A stretch of DNA of 64,000 nt, from assembly GCA_019022495.1 (NCBI GenBank), contig JAFEKR010000009.1, positions 1,860,001 to 1,924,000 of the forward strand. The letters are read 5' to 3'. The notes under the pieces are model-generated. The model worked only from the letters and a program-made list of their open reading frames with translations. It was not told the DNA's origin and made no database searches. The stretch is from Epichloe hybrida (lineage: Eukaryota; Ascomycota; Sordariomycetes; Hypocreales; Clavicipitaceae). This document shows, piece by piece, positions 1 through 12,450 of the stretch. The translations under genes were made by a program, and so were the position numbers. Position 1 is the first letter of the stretch. Every line of letters starts with the position of its first letter.

Positions 1-2945
1 TAATAAAGTAATATAAAAGAATTACTATACTCTCCCCTTAATTTTAAAGATCCTAAACTAGTACTAAGGAGCCTATTACTTCTTAAAGATTAATATTAAG
101 GATACTTACTATTAAATCTATATTAAAGAGAGTAATAAGTAAAAGACTATATTTTATACCTATTATAAACACTATAAATATCTTATAATACCCTTTAGGC
201 TAACTAATACCTTAGCTACTTTTTAAAGCTATATTTATAAAGCACTATATAGGCTAGTAAATACTATTTATATAGTGTATCTAAATAATATCCTTATTTT
301 CTTAAAAATATAAGAGAAGTATACTATATATATTAAGGAAGTCCTAGAATATATAAGGTTAGTAAAGCTATATATAAAACCCTTAAAGTGTTTATTTTAC
401 TAGGAATTAGTGAAATTCCTAGGGTTTATTCTATTAGTTAATAGTATTTTAATAGATATATATAAAGTTAATATAATCTAGGACTAGAAAGAGCCTATAA
501 GCTTTAAAGATATATAGTCTTTCCTAGGATTTTATAACTTTTACTAAAGGTTTATTTACTAATACTCTAGGATTATAGTACCCTTATATATGCTAATAAA
601 AGGTAGTTAAAATAGTATTTAAACTAGGAAGTTTATATTTAAGGAAAGGGAATAGCTAGTATTTAACTAGCTAAAGAATGCCTTTTAATAGGTATCTTTT
701 CTTTATTATTATAACCTAAGTTAGCTAGTGTATATTAAGATAAATACTTTAGTCTTTATAATAGTAAGAATCTTATCTTAATAGGATAATAAAGGCTAAT
801 AATATCCTATAGTATTTTAGTAAAGGAAGTTTATAAACACTAAATATAATTATAGTATAGTAAATTAGAAGCTACTTACTATAGTAAAGTTATTTAAAAA
901 CTAGTAATACTATATTAAAGGCATAGTAACCCTAGTAAAGGTCCTATTAAATTACTATAACTTATAGACTTTTATAAGGTAGTAAAAGCTAAATAGAAAG
1001 TAAGCTAAATAGTGTATATTTCTTTACCCCTTTTACTTTATAATTAAGTATAAACCTAGGAAAAGTAACCTAGTAAATATACTATTAAGATAGTTTAATT
1101 ATAAAGGTAAACCCCTAATAAATAAAGCACTTTTACTAGAACTTTAGAAGAAAATAGTAGCTACTAAAGAACTAGTAAAAAAAGAGATACTAATATATAA
1201 GAGAAAATATAGTAAGATACCTTTAGGGGAGGAAAATACCCTAGTCTTAATATATTAAAGAAAACATAGTAAAATACCTTTAAGGGAGGAAAATACATTA
1301 GTCTTAGTAAAAAGGCTTAGTAAAATACCTTTAGAGAAGGAAAATACCCTAGCTACTATAAAGAGAGCTCTAGAGGCTAGAGTAGCCTAGTTAAAAGGCT
1401 AGTTAGCTACTATAAATCTAGTAAAAGATTAGCTAAATAAGGGTAATTTCTAGGAGAAAGTAATATATATTTAAGATATTAGTGTAGTATAAGAGATATA
1501 GGAGACTATTACACTACTAAATCCTTACTAATCTAGGCTAAATAAACTATTAGTATAATTACTATAGAAAGTATAGGATTAAGATCTAGATTTATAAAGG
1601 TAAAATAGTAAGATTAATAATTCCTTAGTAAGAGATAAGAGAAAAGGTAGTCTATAGTTATATAGTATAAGGGGTCTCCTAATATACTAAGATAAGGTAG
1701 TTATTCCCTAGGAGCCTATCTTATAATAGGAGCTTCTATAGCTACACTATAATAATTTACTAGTAAGTTACTTTAGGACTAAATTTACTCTTAAGCTATT
1801 AAAGCATTACTTCTAGTAGCTAGGTATAAGTAAGTTAGTATTTAACTATATTATAAGCTATAGGATTTACTAGTAAGTAGTAGCTAGAAGGTATTACCTA
1901 TATAAAAGCCTTAAATCCTTACTAATACTATAGTAACTATAGGTAAAAATCTTAATAGATTTTATTATAGAATTACTTATTACCTAAGTAAGTAAATAAG
2001 AAACTAATATAATCCTAGTAATTATAAACTAATTTACTAAGTACTTTATCTTCTTACTTATAACTACTATAATTAATATAGTAAAACTAGTAAAGCTTTT
2101 CTATAAGGAGATTAAACTATAATTTAAAGCACTAGAGAGTATTATATCTAGTAAGGGATTAGTTTTTATAAGCTAATTCTAGTTAGACTTATATTACCTA
2201 TTATATATAAAGTAAAAGCTTTCTATAGCTTTTTACCCCTAAACTAATAGGTAAATAAAGAGAATAAACTAGGTACTTAAGTATTACCTCTAATACTTTA
2301 TAGCTAAGAACTAATAAATATAGCCTAAGCTACTCCTAATAGCCTAATTTACCTATAATAATATAGTAAATAAAACTATAGGCTACTTCCCTAATTACTC
2401 CCTTATAGGCTATTTACCTAAGTTTTACCTAGCTCTTAGGGATAAGACTAAAGAAAGGGAGGTACTAGAAGCTTATTTATATATTGTAAAGCTATATAAA
2501 GTTAAAGAGTAACTAAAGTAAAACTAGGTAAAAGTTACTAAGACCTAAGTAAAGTACTATAACTAGTATTACTAGCTATTAATACTAAAAAAAGATAACC
2601 TAGTATTACTATTAGTAAAGAATATTAAGCTTAAGGATATAAAATAAAAGCTAACCCCTAGATTTATTAGATTATTTTAAGTACTTAATACTATAGGAAA
2701 ATAAGTATATAGACTTATATTACCTAAAAAATATAGTTAACTATATAATCTATTTTATATTAGCTTATTAGAGCTATAGAATTACTATAAAGACACTAGA
2801 GATAAGGAAATACTAATACTAGACTTAGAGAATAAAAATAATAAGTATAAAGTTAGGAAAGTTAAGGACTATAGGAAAAACTAAGAAAGTAATAAATACC
2901 TAGTAAAATAAAAGGATTAGCTAAGTAAATATAACTAATAAGTCC
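1..2945 (+). pseudogene. Ty3/gypsy pol remnant (element I): RT end, RNase H, integrase, chromodomain
   Basis: Polyprotein remnant of an LTR retrotransposon, read through many TAA/TAG codons. The RT thumb motif VKFLGF is at about 410-427, followed by QSFLGFYNFYQRFI near 514-555, the usual RT to RNase H connection. RNase H-like sequence runs to about 1000. The integrase core starts with IDFI near 1955 and carries the FYPQTNRQTERIN-type motif at 2231-2270. The motif family KKLAPRFIGPFRVL, typical of the integrase C-terminus, is near 2650, and a chromodomain-like stretch ending in YLVKQK lies at 2806-2930. The N-terminal part (gag, protease, RT fingers) lies outside the window. In-frame stops fall where Gln or Trp is expected, as after RIP. 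Assignment to chromodomain-bearing Ty3/gypsy is firm; exact ends are not. Confidence 0.85.
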
Positions 2946-4192
2946 TAGTAAAAGATATAGAGAGTGCTTAATATATAATTTAGGCTTTTTATAGAAGTAA
3001 GTCTAGTAAGAAAAGTAATAAGATATAAGTAAGTTATAGGTAAGAAAATATAATATTCTTGTAGAAAAGGCCTAGCCTTATTAGCTACTATTACACTCTA
3101 ATTAATAGTCTAGAAATTACTACTAAAAAACAAAAGAAAAGGGCCCTAAAGGTTAGGTAATACTAGGGGAAAACTCTCTATTATAGCGCTATTATAGCTT
3201 AATACCTTATTACCCTAGATAGTATATTTCGTGCTATTCTTATTTATATTAATTACCTTCTTTATAGTGTAAAAAAGGTAGTAAATTACTATTACCTAAG
3301 CTATATAGCCTAGGTTAGCTAGCTAAAGCTAAAGAACTATATATACCTCCTAGATAGCTATAGCCTTATAATAGTCTTTTTATAGAAAAGTTAGTAAAAA
3401 CTTACTAAAAGTATAGTAAAAACTAAGGAAACTTATAATACTAGGGGTAGGAGTAGTAAAAAACATAGTAACCTAGAGTTATTACTAAGAAATAATATAT
3501 TACTAGTATATAATAAATATAGCTTATATAAAAATATAAGTAAAGACTAGGTAAAAGATAAGGAATTACTAACCTAGTAGCCTTAGTAATACTAGTTAAA
3601 CTAAATATAATATAATAGGTAGTATTAGTATAGTTAAAGCCTATAATAAGGCTAATATAATACTTAGTAAGTTAGTAGTAAGTTACCTCTAAAAACATAG
3701 GGATAGGCTTATTAGACTCTTTATCTTCTATAGTATCTAGAAGTACTAAACCTAAACTAAAATTATTAATAAATTAGAAAAATCACCCTTTATAGTAAGC
3801 ATAGCCTATAATAAAAAGTTAGTAATAAGAAGTAAAAAAGTAAGTAATAAGGGAATAAATTATAGTCTTATAGGTATTACCTCTTTTCTTACACTAGATA
3901 TAGTGCTTAGAGGCATAGGCCTTAGCTAAGTTAAATAATAAAGCCTAGGGGAAAAGACACTTAATCTTAGGTATCTAAAGCTTAATAAGAGAGTATTTCT
4001 TAAACTTAGTATATTCTATATATAAATAGTGTATATAAAAGCACTTCTTTAAGTAAATAGTTATTATTTTAATAGTAAGATAGTAATAACTAATAAGGGA
4101 AGAGTAATAGTATATAAAGGTTATAATATTTTATAAAAAATAGACAATAGTTATATAAGGATAAAATAGGTAAAGTAATAGAGAGTTATAGG
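2946..4192. other. Non-coding 3' region of element I
   Basis: No coding signature was found on either strand. The sequence is heavily mutated and AT-rich. It probably holds the 3' untranslated part and perhaps the LTR of element I, but without the upstream LTR for comparison the boundary cannot be set. Element H1 interrupts this tract, so its continuation should begin at 15776. Confidence 0.4.
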
Positions 4193-4197
4193 CATAT

Positions 4198-4394
4198 TGT
4201 TACGTGTAGGTTTAGCACGATATAAGGCGAATCCGTTAGAGGGGCTAACAGATCTACTATTGTAAAGTTATACTAAGTTTGCTATAAAAGCTACTATTAG
4301 GTGTAAGGTAAGATATCTAAAGAAAGTTAATTCTTTCTATCTAGAGTCTAAATCTAGTCTTATATACGCTTACATTTAGCTCCGCTACGTAATA
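4198..4394 (-). repeat. 3' LTR of H1
   Basis: This 197-bp direct repeat pairs with 15579-15775. It begins TGTTACGTG; its right end TACGTAATA corresponds to CACGTAACA in the partner. It retains more C and G than the element interior. Confidence 0.93.
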
Positions 4395-4599
4395 AGTGCT
4401 AGGTATACCTTAAAAGATAACTATCCTAGTTAGAGGTAGTTAGATTATAACTAGATTTATACTTTACCTAGCTAAGTAAATTAACGAAAAATTATCTATT
4501 AAAATCACATAAAAGAAAAATTTAGAATAGCTATTACTATATATTATAATAACTTTTTAGCGCCCTATATCCCTTAATAAGCCCTCTAGAATTATTATA

Positions 4600-7500
4600 T
4601 TAAATAATGTATTTAACCTTTCTAAAATTAATTTTCTATTTACTACCTTTTTATTTTCTATTACTAATTTCCTATTATATAGTAAATTCTTAAGTTTTAT
4701 TATACTAACTATTTCTATTCTAATTTAGTCTAAATTTATTGTCTTAGTCTAGTAAACTAGCGAATTTATCTATCTCTATTACTTTAATTATTAGTAAGGG
4801 TAAAGTTAGAGATACTATTTATCTCTATATTACTACTATCTTTAATTTATCTAATAATATAAGTAGCGTTTTATTTAGGCTAGGTAAGACTAGTATTACT
4901 AGCGCTTCTTATTATAAAACTATTTAGTTCTTTGCTATTTTACTAGGTAGCTTAAGCTTCTTTATTCGTATTAGTAGTAGCGCTATTTTCTCTTATAGAT
5001 ATTTATTGCCTAATCTTAGTGTTTTTTAGCGTTCTTTATCTTATAGGGTATTAAATTTACCTAAAACTAGTGTTATTAAAGACTAATTCTTCTTACTTAG
5101 TGTTAATAGCAAGCCTATCTTACCTTATAGTTACCTATTACCTAAATTTAGTATTACCTAAGCTAGTATTACTAGAGTTAGTATTACTAGAGTTAGTATT
5201 ACTAAAGTTACTCTTACCTTCCTAGTATATTTTTTATATATTTTTTACTTCTCTATTAGTTTATTAATAGTTACTACCTAATCCTATATCTTTTTTAATA
5301 TCTTTATTACTATATTAGCTAAAGCTATAATCTTTTCCTTATACTTATCCTTTTAAACTATACTTTATTTTAAAGTATTAATTTATTTATTAAATTTAAT
5401 TAGTGTTTTACCTATATTAAGTTTAGTAATTCTTTCTTTCTAGTCTTTTAATATATCTAATATCTTTAAAAACTTATCTTAGATTACTATTGCTTTCTTT
5501 TATATTAAAGCTATTAGTTAGTAAACTTCTTTTACTAAATTCTTTACTATTATATACACTTTATTTGCTTATCTTCTAGTGTCTTTAAATTCTTTCTTTA
5601 CCTAGTTAACTTAATTAACTAGGTTATTAATCTTACTTTACTTATATTATTTACTTCTTTCCTTATCTTTCTATAATTCTAATGATTTCTATATTAACTC
5701 CTTCTTTATACTAATATAAAGTAAGTTTACTTATCTAATACTAGCTAAAGCACCTATAATTATAGCATTTACTACGCTATATTTATTAGTAAAATAAAGA
5801 GCTAAAAGATCTGCTTATAGTAGCAGAGATAATATACTATTATATATAGCTATTTACTATCTATATTTAACTATTACACTATTATAGAAAGCTACTATTA
5901 CTATTTTTACCTAGCCCTTTACTTTTCTTATTACTTTATATTCTATTAGATTAATAGTAATCTAATATATAGGCTTTCTTACCTATCTTACTATAGCTTA
6001 TTTTATAATTAATATAGCCTTTTGTTCTTTAAATATAGTAAAGATCTATATAATTATGTTTTACTATAATATAAAATATATATCCTTTAAGTTAACTTTT
6101 AATCTATTAAATACTATTATAGTGTCTTTAAGGGCGAATTTATATATATAAGCCTATATTATATATTTAATATCCTAATTACTATTTTTATAACTTAATT
6201 TAGTGTGTTTAAACTTACTAAAACTAACTCCTTTAATACTCTTTTCTTTATATTCTATATTAAACTCTTCTATTACTCTTTTATATGCTACTACACTAAT
6301 ATTAGGTATTAGCATTTAAGCGTTAGTTCTAGATCTAGGCTTCCTAAATCTAAGGAATAATAGCTTAAAATTAAGGTCTATAATTTATTTATAGACTTAT
6401 AATAGTCTAATAATATACTTAGCAGGCATTTTACTAATATTATTATCTATCTTACTTTTTATATCCTTATATTTACCCTTAGTACCCCTAGCTTTAGTCT
6501 CCTTATTACTTTTAGGTTTAGACTCTAGTTTAGGACTATCCTTAGTAAGGTTAAATCTTACCTTATTACTATTATTTTTATTTAATTCTTTAGTAAAATC
6601 CCTATTCTTTTAATTTACTTCTATCTTCTTTAGTTACTTTTATCTTATAACTCTTATATAATTATCCTTAATTAAATCTTTTATTACTTATCTATATTTT
6701 TACTACTTTATATCTAAATCTAACTTTATACTTATAAAGTTATTATTATTATTATTATTACCTTACTTCTTAGTGTTAACTATATCTTAAATAACCTTTA
6801 CTATATTAATATTTTTATTATATCTCTTTATTAATTATAATAGTATATTTAATTTATCTTATCTTATTCTCAGTTTATCTAAATACTACTACTATTATAA
6901 CTATATAGTTTATTATATAAGGTATAAATATATCTCTAGCTAATTCTAATATTTTACTTAACTTAAATAGCGTTTAAAGAACTTTTTCTCTTTATAATAA
7001 GTTATAGTTCCTAGTTTTGCTAAAAGCTTATCTATTTACCTAATATATTTATCTCTTTTCCTATTAGTAGTAAATTACTACTATCCTAAATTTGTAATAA
7101 TAAGCTAACCTAATAGTTAATTCTATTATATTAAAGCTAGGATTTAAATATAAAGGTATCTTACCTATATTTACTTATAAAGTGTTTAATTATATATATT
7201 AACCTTATTATTAAAATAAATAAAATCTAGTATAGCTTCTAGATTATAATATAGATTTATATAATATCTATAAAGCTTATATTTAACTTCTAGTATAATA
7301 TTTTTATGTTTTACTTAATATTTCTTATAGTTATTATAATTCTATATCTCCTATAGCTAAACTAATTCTATTTCTTATAGCTTTTAGAAAACTTTATAAC
7401 TTATATTATTATCTTTAGGCTTATAAGTTATTAAGTAAAAATAAGACTAAGGTAAATTTAACTATACTTCTATTAGATTTAACTATATATAGGTAGTAAT

Positions 7501-7600
7501 AGTGTTAGGGGATAATATAAAGTAAGAGTATAGTAAGCTTCCTTTAGTTACTATAAAAGAGTAATATATATAAAAGGGTCTAGTGGCTTTAATTTATCCT
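4600..7600 (-). pseudogene. H1 third reading frame downstream of pol (unknown, coiled-coil-like)
   Basis: On the minus strand a single frame can be followed for about 3 kb after the chromodomain (roughly 1,000 codons), broken only by TAA/TAG codons that fit Gln or Trp. The product is rich in Lys, Gln, Asn, Leu and Ile. Its middle part (about 5220-5700) has long stretches with spaced Leu/Ile suggestive of coiled coil, for example LDILKDQKERITKLNIG. A short repeat with the unit VILTL is encoded at 5162-5210. The same frame is present in the second copy at 31640-33552, which argues that it belongs to the element. It lies in sense, between pol and the 3' LTR, the position of env in some retroelements, but no signal peptide or membrane segment was evident. 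I do not recognise the family. Confidence 0.6.
5162..5210. repeat. 15-bp tandem repeat inside the H1 third frame
   Basis: About three copies of the 15-bp unit AGTTAGTATTACTAG lie in tandem. The length is a multiple of three and the repeat encodes a five-residue unit on the minus strand. Confidence 0.85.
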
Positions 7601-10222
7601 ATTAAATCTAGCTATTTACTATTAACTTTTTTTATTTATTATTACTATTTTATAGGTAAATTAAGGCCTTTCTTTATGTATTCTCTTTACTAATTAATTA
7701 GGTTTTTCTTAAGGTAGTCTTTTACTATCTTAGCTATATTAATTTGCATTTTGCTTTTAGCTATCTATTAATTATCTTTAGCTATATATCCCTTCTATTT
7801 AATAAGGAATTTCACTCTTACTATTTTAGTTTATTTAAAAATCTTAACCTAATAACTATAGATTTATTTAATCTCCTAATAATTCGCTTTCTCTATATTA
7901 TTAAATATAATTAGTAGTAAAGCTAGTTCTTCCCTATTAAATAAATCCTTTCCTTATACTAGTTTCTATATCTATATTACTAATACTACTAGATAGACTT
8001 AAGAGTCTAAAGGAAAATCTAATTAATATACTAATAGGTTTACCTTTTCTAGTACCTTATATAGCCTTACTCTCTATAGTAATTATTTTTTCTTAGGCTT
8101 ACTAGGTAACTTATATTCCTTATATAATTATAGATATACTATATCTCCTATATTAATATTAACTAGTTTATAATAATTATTATACTAGATCTTAGTAAGG
8201 GTAGTAGCTATTATAATTACTAGCTAAGCCTTATACTAGTATAGCTTTTATAATACTACTATATTATTTATACTAGCCCTAGTATTAGTTATATTATTTA
8301 AAGAAAGAAAGTTAATAATACTTAGAGAGCGAAATCTATATAATATCTTATTAGGAGCTTACCCTATGCTTACTACTATAGTGTTATTTAGTTAATACTA
8401 TAGCACTAGAAGTAATAATATCTACGCTATATCTAGGTCTATTACTATATAATATTAGATTATAATTATTACTATTTAATTTTTCCTTTTTACTATTTTA
8501 TCTATTTAGGGATAGTATGCTATACCTATAAGAAGTTTAACTCCTATATATCTAAATATCTCTTTTTATATATTAGATATAAATTTTAGGTCCCTATTGC
8601 TAATAATTTGCCTTAGTAATCCCTAATTTACAATATATAGCACATAAAGGAGTAATTTTACCTAGATTTCTACTAGGTATGTAGTATACTCTAGTATTAG
8701 AAGAGTCCTTTTACTAAATAAGCAATTTACTAGGTATAACGAATTATATATTATATATTCTTCTATTTGCCACATTATATTTATAGCTAATACTTCTAGT
8801 ATATCTATAATAAAATTAAGTAAAATTATATAAAAAGGTATTAGTTTTAACTATAAAGGTTATAACTCTTCTAGTGGTTTTAAGTAATTAATTACATTCT
8901 TCTAATATACTATATAATAAGCTATATAGTTATAAATTTATTAGCTTATTTATAGGAAACACACTAATTAAAGCTCTGCTACTATCCTAGTAATTCTAAA
9001 ATATTGCTATTTATTATAAACTAGTTATAGTATAAATTTAACCTCTATTATTAGAATATAAAGGCAGAAAAACCTATCTTTACTATAATAGTATAATAAA
9101 CTATCCTTATGTAAATCCTATCTATATAGGGGAATTTTTAGTCTAATCTAGGTATTCTTTACTACTTATTTCTCTTAGTATACTCTTATAGCTATAATAA
9201 TTTAGCTAAACTTTTAGTTAGATTAATACCCTTAGATAATTCTAGCCTTAAGGTTATTATTAATTATTATAGTTATAATGTATTCCTTAGTAGTGAAATA
9301 TGCGCTTATATCTAGTTTATTATATTAATTTTTTTATATTACTTCCTTATAAGTTACCTTTACTAGTAACCTTAAAAGTGTATCTAGTACTATATTTAGC
9401 ACTCCTAGTATATATATTACTTTTAAGTTAAATTATAATAGATAATTTGTAACCTTAGCTAATTTTAGATTAGCCTTATCTAAATCTATTATTAATAAGG
9501 AGGTATATTTAATAATGCCTTTTACTAGAGAATAGTTAGTTAATATATTAACTACTGTGTTATTAGATTAAACTATTTTTTAGAGTTTCCTAACACTCTA
9601 TATAATTATAGTTACTTTTGCTTTAGTTAAACTATATTATTTCTTAACACTTAATATTACCCTTAAAAGAAATAAGATTAGCTATATTTAGTTACTCTTA
9701 ATATCCCTTCTAGGAATGCTTTAACTATCCTATTCTTTTTATAATTAGAATATATATAAACTAAATCCTTCCTTATAGGCATTAATTTTAAGGAAAAGTA
9801 GCTTCTTTAAATTATAATACTATAGGGTCTATTTCTTACTTAAGAATGTTTTAATATATTTAAAAGCCTTTTTCTCCTTCTTAGTGTTAATAATTCTATT
9901 ACTATTTATAATAAAACTAAGTAATTAAATAGCTAGGTAACTAATAAAGGACTTTTTTATAGTGATTATTATCCTATTTTCCTTAAGGATTTTAAGTATA
10001 ATATTAAGGTAAACTAAATACTCCTTAATACTATTTAAAAATATAATAATATTATTAATATATACTTATATAAAATGTTTATATTTTTAGAATAATTTAT
10101 CTATAAATTATTAGGTAAAAGTAAGGGAATTCTTATATTCTATTAAAGCTATATTTAATGCCTTAAGGCCTTAATTTAATATAACTACTATACATACCTA
10201 GTGGTCTCTCCTAACTAGTAGC

Positions 10223-11712
10223 CAGAGCTTTACATGTAGTGTAGTAAATGTAGTATTTTGACTTTCCTTATAGTATGTAGTGTAGTAAATTGTAGTGTAG
10301 TGTAGTATGTAGTGTAGTAATAAAAAAAAAGTGGGGTATTATATAGTTTTATAATATTCCTTAGACTTTTCTTAATTAATTTAATATTAGCTGTTTTTTT
10401 ATTATAATTTAGTTATTTAGTTATAAATTCTTAAAGTTTAATATTATTAAGATTATTAAGCTAATTATAGGTATATAGAAGCTAAATAAGGTATATTTTA
10501 GTTTATAATTATAACCTATTTTTTTCCCTTAATTATAGAGGTTACTTTATCTTAATATCTTTTTCTTTAGATTTACTATTTATTTTAGTATGCTTTTTTT
10601 ACTTAAAATATAGGAATTACCCTAAAGAAATTATTTTTTATTATATATAAATAAGACTAAAACTCTAATAATATTATATATATATATATAACTATCTTAT
10701 TAATAAGAGAATATTAAAATTTAACTAATAAAGAAGTTCCTAGTAATATAGCTATTTTATTAGAGTTATAAATAATTATATTAACTTTAAGGGTTTTTTT
10801 AGTAAAAGGAATAGTAAAAGTACTAAGTAAAGTTACTTAAAAAGAACTTAAATATTTAATTATAGATTTAATAAATATATATAATGAATTTTCCTTAGTA
10901 TTAAAGTTATTTAAAAATAAGCTTTAAAAGTAAGTTAAATAATATAGATTATCTTTAGTTTTCTTACTTAGTAATATAGTTTTTTCTAAAAATAGGTCTA
11001 AAAGTAGGTCTAAAAGTGGGTCCTTATAAGTATTAGTAACTTCTTTATAGCTTTCTTACTTAAATACATAATTTTTACTTTAAAAGAGAAATTTATTTTA
11101 AAGTGGGTCTAAAAGTGGGTCCTTATACCTATAAGTAACTTCTTTATAGCTTTCTTACTTAAATACATGATTTTTACTTAAAAAGAGAAATTTATATAAA
11201 AGTAGGTTTAAAAGTAGGTCCTTATACCTATAGGTAACTTCTTTATAGCTTTCTTGCTTAAATATAAGATTTTTACTTAAACAAAGGAATTTTTATAAAA
11301 GTAAGTCTATAAATAGGTCTTTATAACTATAAGTAACTTCTCTATAGCTTTCTTACTTAAATATATAATTTTTACTTAAAAGAGAGAGATTTTTATAAAA
11401 GTGAGTTTATAAGTAAGTTATTATAACTATAACTTACTTCTTTATAGCTTTCTTACTTATATATATGATTTTTACTTAAAGGAAATACTTATTAATACTA
11501 ATAGCTAATAAATTTATAAGCTATTATAAGCTATTATAAGCTATTTACTATAAATACTACAAAATACTACAAAATACTACATGTAGTGTAGTGTAGTAAA
11601 AAAATTTCCTTATAGTGTAGTATGTAGTGTAGTGTAGTGTAGTGTAGTGTGTAGTATACTACACTACACTACAAATACTACATAATGTAGTGTAGTGTAG
11701 TGCAAAGCTCTG
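10223..11712. mobile_element. hAT-like non-autonomous element A
   Basis: Terminal inverted repeats CAGAGCTTTAC and GCAAAGCTCTG bound a 1,490-bp insertion flanked by a perfect 8-bp duplication CTAGTAGC (10215-10222 and 11713-11720). An 8-bp duplication and CAGAG termini are typical of hAT elements. Sub-terminal tracts of TAGTG/CACTA repeats lie at both ends. No transposase is recognisable, so it must depend on another element. It interrupts the RT of H1. The interior carries five 99-bp tandem repeats not seen in elements B, C and D. Confidence 0.9.
10985..11480. repeat. 99-bp tandem repeat array in element A (about 5 units)
   Basis: The shared segment AACTTCTTTATAGCTTTCTT recurs with starts at about 11038, 11137, 11236, 11335 and 11434, a regular 99-bp period. 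Units differ by point changes. No reading frame was recognised in the unit. Confidence 0.88.
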
Positions 11713-12450
11713 CTAGTAGCTAGTAGAAAAATCCTATTCTATTAAATAAAGAATAAACCTCCTTACTATAGGTATTATCTATAATATTACTTTAGTCTAG
11801 TAAAGAGTATATATCTAGTATTACTATATTATTAAGTAGTCTTATATTGATTATAACTTTTCCTTTCCTTTTCTAATTAGTTTCTTACTAGACTATAAAC
11901 ACTAGATATACTATAGCTACTAGCTTATCTAAATATATTATCTTCCCTTTTAGGTAAAGTTTATTATATACTTTATTAAGTTTACTTATATCTTAGCTAC
12001 CTAATCTATAAGGTCTAATTAGCTTTATTTAATATTACCACTTATTAATAAGATTAATCCTTATTTTCTTATCCTTAGGCATAGGAATAATGCCTCTATC
12101 CTAATAGATATTATATTTATTAGAAAGCTAGATAAATTTACTTATAGCTTTATAGTTAATATTAGTAATTTACACTCTAAATTTATTAGTAGTATATAGA
12201 ATCTCTTCTAGATATAAAATCCTATATAATAGCACTCCTATATTAAGTTTCTTTAGGTTAAGCTTATCCTTTTCCTTATTAGATTTATTACTATCCTTAT
12301 CCTTATCTTTTATTTTCTTTATAATATCTTTACTAAAATAAGTATAATATATAAAAGGGTTATTAATTACATAGTTAGTATTAACTTTACTAGTTACTAT
12401 TAGCTATATAACCTTTTTATACTTATAGATTATAATGGTTTTATTAGTTA

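Larger units (their letters stand above)
7640..12450 (-). pseudogene. H1 pol (RT, RNase H, integrase, chromodomain), split by hAT-like element A
   Basis: Reading on the minus strand, the N-terminal RT part at about 11713-12250 has the motif INIRLLNNI, matching the D-I-R-G-L-N box of one fungal gypsy RT group. After the insertion at 10223-11712 the frame continues with IGYKNSPAF and the catalytic box VYINNILIF (Y-x-D-D with both Asp changed to Asn, as G to A on the coding strand gives) at about 9950-10222. RNase H follows at about 9380-9800, the integrase core at about 8250-9000, and an integrase C-terminus plus chromodomain at about 7650-7960. The parallel copy at 28746-31560 supports the domain order. 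Stops are abundant and the gene is dead. Confidence 0.82.

Noticed and set aside
10985..11480. CRISPR-like array
   Set aside because: Units are 99 bp with no unique spacers between short identical repeats, and they lie inside a transposon.
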